Positions 26,025 through 33,574 of a DNA stretch of 64,000 nucleotides are shown in pieces. Position numbers and translations under genes: made by a program. Numbering within the stretch: position 1 is the first letter of the stretch; each line of letters starts with the position of its first letter. The stretch covers positions 2,046,001-2,110,000 of the forward strand of contig NZ_CP014782.1 in assembly GCF_002005305.1 (NCBI RefSeq). Reading direction: 5' to 3'. The notes below the pieces were generated by a model. That model was not told the origin of the DNA. It worked only from the letters and a program-made list of their open reading frames with translations, and did not search any database. This stretch comes from Shewanella psychrophila. Its GTDB lineage: Bacteria > Pseudomonadota > Gammaproteobacteria > Enterobacterales > Shewanellaceae.

Positions 26025-26046
26025 AAAAGCCCCTTGCGGGGCTTTT
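26025..26046. terminator. Bidirectional terminator
   Basis: GCCCC (26029-26033) pairs with GGGGC (26038-26042) around TTGC, with A- and T-runs on either side. It serves both the GGDEF-like gene and the end of the TonB2 operon. Confidence 0.85.
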
Positions 26047-26071
26047 AAAAACTCATGTAATCAAGAAAAAG

Positions 26072-27331
26072 TTACAGCGTTACGTTATGAACACGTGCCT
26101 TCTCTTTGATGTAAGAGATATAACTTTTCGCTGAACGAGCCGTCTTCTTATCCTTCGCCGCTAACTTAGCACGCGAATAAGCAGACTTATATTGCTTTAG
26201 GTTTAGATAAGCAAGTGCTAGCTCAAATTGAGCCTCACCTGGATTATCAATTCCAGCATCGAGTGACTTCTTAAGCGCAGCAACAGCAGATTTTGACTTA
26301 CCGTCGAGAGAGAGAATTCGTCCCTGTCTTAGGTAGTATTTACCGTTGTTGCCCGCATCCGCAGCCTTGCCATAATATAAAGCAGCTTCTTTCAACTCTT
26401 TCGCGTTGTGATAGAAACCAGCCAAAATCCCAAGAGTCTTCTCTTCCTCTTTGATCATGCCCGATTTCATGTGCTTTTCATATATTTTGGCCGCACGGTA
26501 TGGCGAACCATTTTGTGCCAATAGCTGAGTTAAACGAGTAATGTTACCCGCAGTCTCAAGAAAACCATTCTTATAAGCAAGATCATAAGTGGCTAACGAC
26601 TTAGTGTACTTTTCAGTCATCAGATAAAACTGAGCTAACTGAACCCAAAGACGTTTATCGTCCTGGAAAAGTGGCACCATGGTCTCTAGCACTTTTACCG
26701 CTTCTGGATACTTCTTCTGGTTGAAGTAAGCCGTCAGCTTCATCTGATACAGACCTTTATCAGGCTTATCTGACAGTCCTAGTCCCTTGTTAGCGACCTC
26801 AAGAACCTTGTTCCAGTTCTTCTGTTCTGAGTAACCGATACCTATACGACGATAGACTTGAGCATCCTCTTTACAGGTAAACTCCATCCATTTGTAATAA
26901 TAAGTGATCGATTCTTTAAACTTCTTCTCTTGAATCAAGAGATCAGCATAAAGTCTCAGAGTTGCAGCATGATCGGTTCCACCCAAGATATCCGCATCGA
27001 CAGCAGTCTTAAGATACTTGATTGCCGTACCCATCTGAGCTTTTTCGGCGTAGAAATTACCCAACATACGGGCTATATACGCTTTATCGAAATCGTTCTT
27101 AGGGTTGGCTTCAAGCAAGATTGCGATAGCGCCGTCGAGGTCACCTTCAGTGTAAGCTTTGAAAGATTTCTGCACTTTTTTAGCTGCACTTTGACCAACG
27201 GCTTTAGACTTACGTTTCTCGATAGGACATTTCTCGGCAGCAGATGCTGCCGGAACTAGTGCAAGACTACCACCAAAAGAAAGTAATAAAGCTGCTGCAA
27301 TGCTAGTTGATTTAAAACTAAATTTTCGCAT
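26072..27331 (-). CDS. TPR protein of the TonB2 operon
   Basis: The 419-residue protein has an N-terminal signal peptide (LLLSFGGSLALVPAASAAE). It contains about nine tetratricopeptide repeats, for example FDKAYIARMLGNFYAEKAQMG and AALYYGKAADAGNNGKYYLR. It is the last gene of the DUF3450-TtpC-ExbB2-ExbD2-TonB2-TPR operon, three bases after tonB2. A periplasmic TPR protein at this place is a standard part of Shewanella/Vibrio TonB2 clusters and probably scaffolds the complex; the exact role is not established. Confidence 0.88.
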   Translation of the reverse strand: MRKFSFKSTSIAAALLLSFGGSLALVPAASAAEKCPIEKRKSKAVGQSAAKKVQKSFKAYTEGDLDGAIAILLEANPKNDFDKAYIARMLGNFYAEKAQMGTAIKYLKTAVDADILGGTDHAATLRLYADLLIQEKKFKESITYYYKWMEFTCKEDAQVYRRIGIGYSEQKNWNKVLEVANKGLGLSDKPDKGLYQMKLTAYFNQKKYPEAVKVLETMVPLFQDDKRLWVQLAQFYLMTEKYTKSLATYDLAYKNGFLETAGNITRLTQLLAQNGSPYRAAKIYEKHMKSGMIKEEEKTLGILAGFYHNAKELKEAALYYGKAADAGNNGKYYLRQGRILSLDGKSKSAVAALKKSLDAGIDNPGEAQFELALAYLNLKQYKSAYSRAKLAAKDKKTARSAKSYISYIKEKARVHNVTL

Positions 27332-27333
27332 CC

Positions 27334-27954
27334 TTATCTACCTCCTTTATCTAGGGTGAAGTCCAACTGAACTGTCATACCTTTCTGCTTAAGAGCCTTA
27401 CCGTCAACAATCTTTGGCTTGTACTTCCACTTTTTAAGTGCGCGCCTTGCTTCTTTGTTGAACAAGCGCTTAGGTTCAGCCTTGATAATTTTAACGTCTT
27501 CAACACCGCCGAGTTCGTTAATCGTAAAGCTAAGTTGTACCCAACCTTCTTTACCATCACGTGCTGCAGCTATTGGATACTGAGGCTCGATTCGTACGAT
27601 AGGTGTAGCATCACCATCTCGCGTCATCATGTTGCCTAGTTTGAAGCCAGTATTTGCACCACCAGCATCAACACCACCCATGTTAAATGACATGTTCATA
27701 TCTACATCAGATGAACTATCAGGCGGAGTCGTATCCGGCTTAGGGGGTTGCTCTGGCGGCGTAGGCGGCTTCGGCTTTACCCTTGGTTTCTTCTGTGCTG
27801 ATGCATCATCTTTGTTCATGGTAATTTCAATGACAGGTGATTCTGTCGAGGCATCGTGGCGGGTTGGACCGCCACCTACCAAAAATGCCATGAAAACAAA
27901 CAAAGCAAAAGTCACAGCAGCACCAATTATCAGTGATACTATTCCTCTTAGCAT
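27334..27954 (-). CDS. tonB2: TonB2 energy-transduction protein
   Basis: The 206-residue protein has an N-terminal membrane anchor (VSLIIGAAVTFALFVFMAFL), a proline-rich spacer (KPRVKPKPPTPPEQPPKPDT) and a C-terminal TonB domain (PQYPIAAARDGKEGWVQLSF, ending AEPKRLFNKEARRALKKWKY). It carries proton-motive energy from ExbB2-ExbD2 to outer-membrane receptors. The short spacer is typical of TonB2. The gene follows exbD2 with a one-base gap and is probably translationally coupled. Confidence 0.92.
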   Translation of the reverse strand: MLRGIVSLIIGAAVTFALFVFMAFLVGGGPTRHDASTESPVIEITMNKDDASAQKKPRVKPKPPTPPEQPPKPDTTPPDSSSDVDMNMSFNMGGVDAGGANTGFKLGNMMTRDGDATPIVRIEPQYPIAAARDGKEGWVQLSFTINELGGVEDVKIIKAEPKRLFNKEARRALKKWKYKPKIVDGKALKQKGMTVQLDFTLDKGGR

Positions 27955-27955
27955 A

Positions 27956-28360
27956 TTAATCAGCCCCCGCCGATACAGATATCTTATCGATACCAGCCGC
28001 TTTCACGTTATCCAATACTTTAACCACTAAGCCATGCTTGGCATCTTGATCAGCTTGAATAAGTACAGCAGCTTCGGGTGCTTCTGCAAGCATACGTTCA
28101 ACGTTTGCAGTTACACGCTCGATATCAACCTGACGGTTTTCCATCATAATGACGCCAGTCTTGCTCACACCAATAAAGATGTTAGCTGAAGGCTTCTTCG
28201 TCGCTTGCGACGCCTCAGGCTTGTTATAATCAAGGCCTGATGGCTTAACAAACGATGTTGTTACAATGAAGAAAATAAGCATGATAAACACGATGTCGAG
28301 CATCGGTGTCATATCAATCTCAGCTTCCTCGTCTACGCTTGAATGCTTTCTACGTGCCAT
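27956..28360 (-). CDS. exbD2: ExbD2-type biopolymer transport protein
   Basis: The protein has 134 residues from the ATG at 28360. A TTG two codons upstream is less likely. One membrane helix, IDMTPMLDIVFIMLIFFIV, carries the conserved Asp used for proton flow. The periplasmic domain (IFIGVSKTGVIMMENRQV) follows. It works with ExbB2 and TtpC to power TonB2. Confidence 0.92.
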   Translation of the reverse strand: MARRKHSSVDEEAEIDMTPMLDIVFIMLIFFIVTTSFVKPSGLDYNKPEASQATKKPSANIFIGVSKTGVIMMENRQVDIERVTANVERMLAEAPEAAVLIQADQDAKHGLVVKVLDNVKAAGIDKISVSAGAD

Positions 28361-28373
28361 AATCAATCTCTCT

Positions 28374-28898
28374 CTAGTGGTGCGGCAGGCTGTCTTTTAG
28401 CTTTTCTAAACTGATTTTCATTTTAGCGTCAAGACGAGTACTGAAGAATACTCCTGATAACGCTGCAACCATTCCCGCCATTGTCGGCATGGTTGCCATT
28501 GAAATACCAGCCGCCATCATACGAGCATTACTCGTGCCATGAACTGCCATCACATCAAACACTGATATCATACCGGTTACGGTTCCTAGAAGACCTATCA
28601 TAGGACAGATTGCAACTAGCGTTTTGATAAGCAGCATACGTGCCGTTAAATCTTGCTTCGCTTGGGATAACCAAGCTTCACGGATGCGGTGTGCATACCA
28701 AGAGGTCGAATCCTCCCGTGCTTCCCATGCCGTAATGATTGCTTTATGTTCCTTTGGTGATATCCAATTTAGATACCAGTAACGTTCAAGCATCAATACC
28801 CACATGACAAACAATACACCAGCAACTAGCCAGAGGATGTCGCCTCCGGCAGCCATGAAGCCCCTGACGGAATCCCAGATATCCATCAGGAATAACAT
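28374..28898 (-). CDS. exbB2: ExbB2-type MotA/TolQ/ExbB proton channel protein
   Basis: The 174-residue protein has three hydrophobic helices: ILWLVAGVLFVMWVLML, then TLVAICPMIGLLGTVTGMIS, then the third at MATMPTMAGMVAALSGVFF. It forms the proton channel with ExbD2. Its ATG overlaps the ttpC stop by one base (28898), indicating coupling. Confidence 0.92.
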   Translation of the reverse strand: MLFLMDIWDSVRGFMAAGGDILWLVAGVLFVMWVLMLERYWYLNWISPKEHKAIITAWEAREDSTSWYAHRIREAWLSQAKQDLTARMLLIKTLVAICPMIGLLGTVTGMISVFDVMAVHGTSNARMMAAGISMATMPTMAGMVAALSGVFFSTRLDAKMKISLEKLKDSLPHH

Positions 28899-30253
28899 TA
28901 GGCTTTCCTCTTCTCAGCGTGTGATGCAACGATTCCCGCACTCTGCTCTTCTAGAACCTGTACGATTGACTTACTACGTGCAATAACAACGGCATGCATT
29001 AGCATTAGCGGTAGTGCAGCAACTAGACCCTGAACTGTAGTCATAAGCGCCATAGAGATACCACCAGCCATCAGCTTAGGATCACCCGTACCGAACAACT
29101 GAATGCTCTGGAAGGTCGCGATCATACCGGTTACGGTACCAAGTAGACCCATCATAGGCGCGATAGCCGCTAATACCTTGATGATAGAGATACGAGTCTC
29201 AAGTGCCGGAGTTTCTTTCAGAATTGCTTCATCAAGTTTCAACTCAAGAGTTTCAACATCGACATCTTTGTTGTCTTGGTATGCTTTAAGTACACGACCT
29301 AATGCGTTGTTACCTGGATTATCTAAGTTCTTACGCTGAGCCTTAACTTTAGCGCCAACAACACCAAGGGTAACCAAACGCTCAATAGAGATTAGAGCAC
29401 CAAGAATAAGCAGGGCGATAATGATGTAACCAATGGTTCCACCCGCTTCGATACGCTCTTCGATTGTCGCCTTCTGAGTAAAGATGTTCAGTAACACACC
29501 TTTAACTGGGTCAATGTAGAGTTTAGCGACGCCAGAAGTTGTATCTTCAAATGAGCCAACAGTCTTAACTTGATAACCATCAGGTTGCTGAGAAAGCTCC
29601 TGAATAAGGCCAAGGTCAGCGTTATAAACAACATACTCACCATCAGCTAGAAGGTTGAATGTACCAACACGAGTAATTGTCGTGTTACGAACACTGCCAT
29701 CAATCGCAGTTACAGCACCTTCAAACTTTACAACCTTTCCAGATTCAGCCATCTCAAATAGCTGCTCTTCCCAGAAACGCTCTAGCTCATCAATTTTCGG
29801 AAGCTGCTTACGAGCACCAAGATCAGCGATGAATGCTTCACGGCCTGGATACTGAGCAGTGATGTTAGAACCAGCTAGCTTACCAGCGAAATCACCAGCA
29901 TCACCTTTAACAACACCGAACATCTCACCCAAGTCACCTTGAGCCGTCTTCAAATTCTCTTCTAACTCGCCAATCTTGCGCTCGTTATCGAGGAAAGCTT
30001 GGTTAAGGTCTTTGCCACGCTGTCTTTCGGCAGCTAAAGCATTTTTTTCACGTTTAAGTAGAGCCGCTTTATCGCCACGCTCATTTCTAAACTCTTGCTC
30101 ACGCTTCTTGTTTGTCTTAGACGCATTAGCACGATCTGTCTGAACCTGCTTAAGCAGCTGATCGATTGTCTTAGGCGCATCTGCTGCACTTGCAATACCT
30201 GAAGATAGAGCCAGGGTTGCAGCAACGATAGCTGTAGTAATTAACTTCTTCAT
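28898..30253 (-). CDS. ttpC: TtpC-like MotA/TolQ/ExbB protein with periplasmic N-terminal domain
   Basis: The 451-residue protein has a signal peptide (TAIVAATLALSSGIASA) and a periplasmic coiled-coil/beta domain of about 230 residues. A C-terminal ExbB-like domain with three helices follows (GYIIIALLILGALISIERLV, LAAIAPMMGLLGTVTGMIA). This is TtpC, the extra ExbB-type subunit needed by Vibrio/Shewanella TonB2 systems. It overlaps both neighbours by one base, so the genes are tightly coupled. Confidence 0.9.
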   Translation of the reverse strand: MKKLITTAIVAATLALSSGIASAADAPKTIDQLLKQVQTDRANASKTNKKREQEFRNERGDKAALLKREKNALAAERQRGKDLNQAFLDNERKIGELEENLKTAQGDLGEMFGVVKGDAGDFAGKLAGSNITAQYPGREAFIADLGARKQLPKIDELERFWEEQLFEMAESGKVVKFEGAVTAIDGSVRNTTITRVGTFNLLADGEYVVYNADLGLIQELSQQPDGYQVKTVGSFEDTTSGVAKLYIDPVKGVLLNIFTQKATIEERIEAGGTIGYIIIALLILGALISIERLVTLGVVGAKVKAQRKNLDNPGNNALGRVLKAYQDNKDVDVETLELKLDEAILKETPALETRISIIKVLAAIAPMMGLLGTVTGMIATFQSIQLFGTGDPKLMAGGISMALMTTVQGLVAALPLMLMHAVVIARSKSIVQVLEEQSAGIVASHAEKRKA

Positions 30254-31035
30254 TATTGTGCAGCCTCCGCAGCAGGAATTGGTAACGAGAATAGATCCGG
30301 TGCAGCTTGTTTACGTGCTATACGGATACCTTTAGTGATATCACGTAGATAGCTATCAGCTAGCGTATCCCAACCTTTAGTGTCTTCGTTATATACCCAA
30401 CCAGTCTTTCCATCTAGACTCAGTGCATATAGAGCAACACGGCCTAAATTGAAGAAGTCGACGAGTATTTCTTTACCATCAATCTTCAACTGACCAGTCT
30501 TAACGGCAATGAAGCCACCATATTCACGCTCAATGCTATATGCATCAAGGATGAGACGATATTTCTCAGCCAAAGTCACTTCTGCACTATTAAGAAGAGT
30601 CTTGAGATTGTTTACACGCTCAACACGAGTCTCTGTGTTGAAAGGAAGATCCAGAGCCACGAACTGCTCTAGTGCATCAACCATCTTAAACATAAGAGGT
30701 ACAACACCTTGACGAAGAGTATCTACGCCATTGATGTCACTTTGAATTAATTTCATAGTTGCTTCTTGATCTGCGACCAGACCTGCAACGTAATCGTTAT
30801 AAGATTTCAGTGATTCTCGCTCATCTGCAACTGAACCATACTCGAACACCATGTCCTGAGCTTGGTCAAAGTACTTATCTACTTTCTTTTGAGATGTTGC
30901 AGCTTCAGTGTGAATTTTGCTGTCAGCCTTCTGAACGTCAGAAAGAGGATCTGCAATCACTAAGTTTGAGCCTGCTAAGGCTAATGCGCCTACGAGCGCT
31001 GTAGCGATTTTTGTTTTATTGCTTACCTTGGACAT
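30253..31035 (-). CDS. DUF3450 periplasmic coiled-coil protein of the TonB2 operon
   Basis: The protein has about 260 residues. I use the ATG at 31035; a TTG three codons upstream is also possible. A signal peptide (TALVGALALAGSNLVIA) is followed by a long helical coiled-coil region and a beta-rich C-terminal part (GYGG-like GGFIAVKTGQLKIDGKEIL). DUF3450 proteins are always the first gene of this TonB2 operon and probably act in the periplasm next to TtpC. Their molecular function is not established. Confidence 0.85.
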   Translation of the reverse strand: MSKVSNKTKIATALVGALALAGSNLVIADPLSDVQKADSKIHTEAATSQKKVDKYFDQAQDMVFEYGSVADERESLKSYNDYVAGLVADQEATMKLIQSDINGVDTLRQGVVPLMFKMVDALEQFVALDLPFNTETRVERVNNLKTLLNSAEVTLAEKYRLILDAYSIEREYGGFIAVKTGQLKIDGKEILVDFFNLGRVALYALSLDGKTGWVYNEDTKGWDTLADSYLRDITKGIRIARKQAAPDLFSLPIPAAEAAQ

Positions 31036-31640
31036 AGTTCCCAACCAATTTGAAGTAAAATTAAAAAGGTTTAACTTATTAACAACATGGAATTCCGCTT
31101 ATGTTTGCGATAATTTCCTGCTTATAAGTATGTCTTTCTCTTGTGATTGTTAATTATTATCTTATTTTTCTACACCGCAAAGGTGTAGCACCGCTGGCAT
31201 CATTTCACAAAATGTTGACCTGTGTCAACAATTGAAACGGTCTAAAACTAGTGGAAAAAGGCACTAGAGGGGGAAAAAGCGGCAAAAGGCAGATTTTTGA
31301 ACAAATACATAAAAAACATATTAACAACTCTGTGCACCATAGAGAGCAAATAAAGACATAACCACCTGATTAATTGAAGTTTAACCATAAAAAAAATCAC
31401 CGTTTAAATTTAACATACTGTTAACCTAAACTAGTTAAACCAATAAACAATCTCACTATTTTTATTCGAAATTCACGAAACTAATGATTTTTTAGCTGAA
31501 TTGACCTAACCAATTACACGAAAAAAAAACACCCCCTCCCCAAGTCACACTTAAAGCCGAATAAGAGACCTAAGTCACATTGAGCATTCTACTAATTACT
31601 TTGAACACATGTAACAAAGATGACATCTCATAATGAATTT
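31036..31640 (-). promoter_or_regulatory. Long regulatory region upstream of the TonB2 operon, with Fur-like box
   Basis: These roughly 600 bp contain no convincing open frame. On the minus strand a TTAACA (-35-like, plus coordinates 31148-31153) is followed after 17 bp by an AT-rich -10 region (TACTTA, about 31125-31130). A Fur-like 7-1-7 site, TGTTAATTATTATCT at 31148-31162, overlaps the -35. It differs from TGATAATNATTATCA at two of 14 fixed positions. The rest is AT-rich with no other clear signals. Confidence 0.45.
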
Positions 31641-33482
31641 TTAATAACAGCAAAGGCTCTTAGCCTTTAAATCTATTCGACTTTTTTTCACCTCTGACAC
31701 TTTCACATCTAAAGCAACGGTCACTCTTTCACTTTTCTCTAATAACGGATTAGTGCCATGCCACATATAAGAAGGGAAGATAACCAGACATCCAGCTTCG
31801 GGCTTAATACAATAATCTGGTTCTAAATGTATCCATCGGCTCAATTCTGGCTGACCTAATTTTAACCAACCTTGACCACCACAATGAACTGCGTCTGGCA
31901 CTGTAACGTAGTAGCTAGCGCTAAATGTTCCTTCACTGTGAAAGTGATTTTTATGATGACCTCCCTGCTTCAAAATTACAGACCAAGATCCTGAATAACT
32001 AAAGTTTTCAGTAAGCTTCCTATCCATAAACTGCTTTTCAGATAAAGACAGCTCATGTAAAAATACTTTTATTTCAGTATCAATCTGCTCTTTGAGCTGT
32101 AGAACCAATGCTAGGTCAGTATTAAATAACTGCCCTTCTGTTTGAGTCCCCATTCTCAATGATTGGTCTAAAGGATGCCTTCTTGATAAATGTAATTTCT
32201 CAAGTTCAACTTTTAAATTTTCATTGAATTTTGATTGAATTAAAGACGGGATTGAAATGACCTTTACCAAATGCTGATAATCATAAAGTTGATTGTATCT
32301 GTCAGCTTCTCCATTGAGTTTCAGACATGTTGCAAGTAGCGCTCTCCCACCCTGATTATTTGGATATAATAGGGTCAGCTCTTCCGCTAATTTTGTAGCG
32401 ATGGCAAATTGATTAAGACACAAATGGGTGATACATCTCTCATTGAGCACTGACGCTAAAGACAGATCTTGTTGCCTTATACTTTTTAAAGTTTCCAATG
32501 AGTTGGAAAAGCCTCCTAATTCTCTCTCGATATGCCCCTTAATAAGTAATGCTTCAGTATGATAAACATTGACACTGAGAAAAGGCTCTATTTTTCCTAA
32601 CGCCAACACCAGTTCATTATTTTTAACCAGCTTTTTTACCAACTCTAGTACTAATGAATTTACAGGGGCGATGTCACAAGCGCTATGATAAAATTGAAAC
32701 GGCTCCGGCTCTCCATTTGACCAAAGCAGTTTGAATAATTCGTCATGTATTCGATGATCGAATGGATTATCTTGTAATAGATGGGTCAGGACATTAGTCG
32801 CTTTATCAACTTGTTTGAGACTCACTAGTAATGACGCATATTTTAGCAAAAATAGTCGATTTGAAGGTGACAGTTTAATGCACTTTAAGAGGATTACTTT
32901 ATAATTTTCTTCATCATTAGTACTCTCATATATACAAGCTAACGAGTAAAGAACATTACTTGAGTTAGGATAACGATTTAAAAATGCTTTGTAATGAACA
33001 ATCGCTTCACTAGCTTTATCTAGCTTTATCAGACATTGCCCGTAACCGATGCATGCATCAACATGGGAAGAATTTAATCTATGGGCCTTTAGGTATGAAC
33101 TTGCAGCACGTTCATATGAGGCTAGACTCTGCTCCAACCGAGCCAGGTTATAGTGAGAATCAAAATAATTAGAATCTATCTTAATCGCTTCAATGAGAAG
33201 TTTTTTCGACTTCACAGATAGCTTTATCTCAGCAAGCATATTTGCATAGGAACAAAAATAACCGGGATGTTTATGTAGCAAAGTCAGCTTTTCAAAAAAC
33301 TCGACACTTTTTTCAAACTCTTTGAGTTGCCGATAACACGAAGCAATGTAAAGTAGAATATTTGGCTCTCTAGGCGCAATACTAAAAAGGGGCAGCAACA
33401 AAGAAAGAGATTGTTCATAATCACCTTTTTTAAACAAGTTTACACTTAATTGTAGGTCTTGATTAGCTCTTCTCCGATCCAT
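31641..33482 (-). CDS. TPR protein fused to a 2OG-Fe(II) oxygenase-like domain
   Basis: The 613-residue protein has about 420 residues of tetratricopeptide-like helices. A C-terminal domain of the putative 2OG-Fe(II) oxygenase family (2OG-FeII_Oxy_5 type) follows. It shows NHFHSEGTFSASYYV, which carries the first iron ligands, then GWLKLG and a distal WHGTNP histidine, with ERVTVALDV supplying the 2-oxoglutarate-binding arginine. There is no signal peptide. It lies directly downstream of a large TonB-dependent receptor gene on the same strand. Such TPR/2OG proteins often accompany those receptors in marine gammaproteobacteria, with unknown substrate. It is probably a cytoplasmic dioxygenase acting on a protein or imported molecule. 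Confidence 0.75.
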   Translation of the reverse strand: MDRRRANQDLQLSVNLFKKGDYEQSLSLLLPLFSIAPREPNILLYIASCYRQLKEFEKSVEFFEKLTLLHKHPGYFCSYANMLAEIKLSVKSKKLLIEAIKIDSNYFDSHYNLARLEQSLASYERAASSYLKAHRLNSSHVDACIGYGQCLIKLDKASEAIVHYKAFLNRYPNSSNVLYSLACIYESTNDEENYKVILLKCIKLSPSNRLFLLKYASLLVSLKQVDKATNVLTHLLQDNPFDHRIHDELFKLLWSNGEPEPFQFYHSACDIAPVNSLVLELVKKLVKNNELVLALGKIEPFLSVNVYHTEALLIKGHIERELGGFSNSLETLKSIRQQDLSLASVLNERCITHLCLNQFAIATKLAEELTLLYPNNQGGRALLATCLKLNGEADRYNQLYDYQHLVKVISIPSLIQSKFNENLKVELEKLHLSRRHPLDQSLRMGTQTEGQLFNTDLALVLQLKEQIDTEIKVFLHELSLSEKQFMDRKLTENFSYSGSWSVILKQGGHHKNHFHSEGTFSASYYVTVPDAVHCGGQGWLKLGQPELSRWIHLEPDYCIKPEAGCLVIFPSYMWHGTNPLLEKSERVTVALDVKVSEVKKSRIDLKAKSLCCY

Positions 33483-33523
33483 ACATTTACTCGACTACAA
33501 CTTTAAATATTCAAATTAGCATA

Positions 33524-33552
33524 AAAAAGGTCAGCAATAAGCTGACCTTTTT
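33524..33552 (-). terminator. Terminator after the TonB-dependent receptor gene
   Basis: AAAAAGGTCAGC (33524-33535) pairs with GCTGACCTTTTT (33541-33552) around AATAA. The stem is nearly identical to the one at 62232-62255. Confidence 0.85.
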
Positions 33553-33574
33553 AATTTACACTTTTAATAACAGC

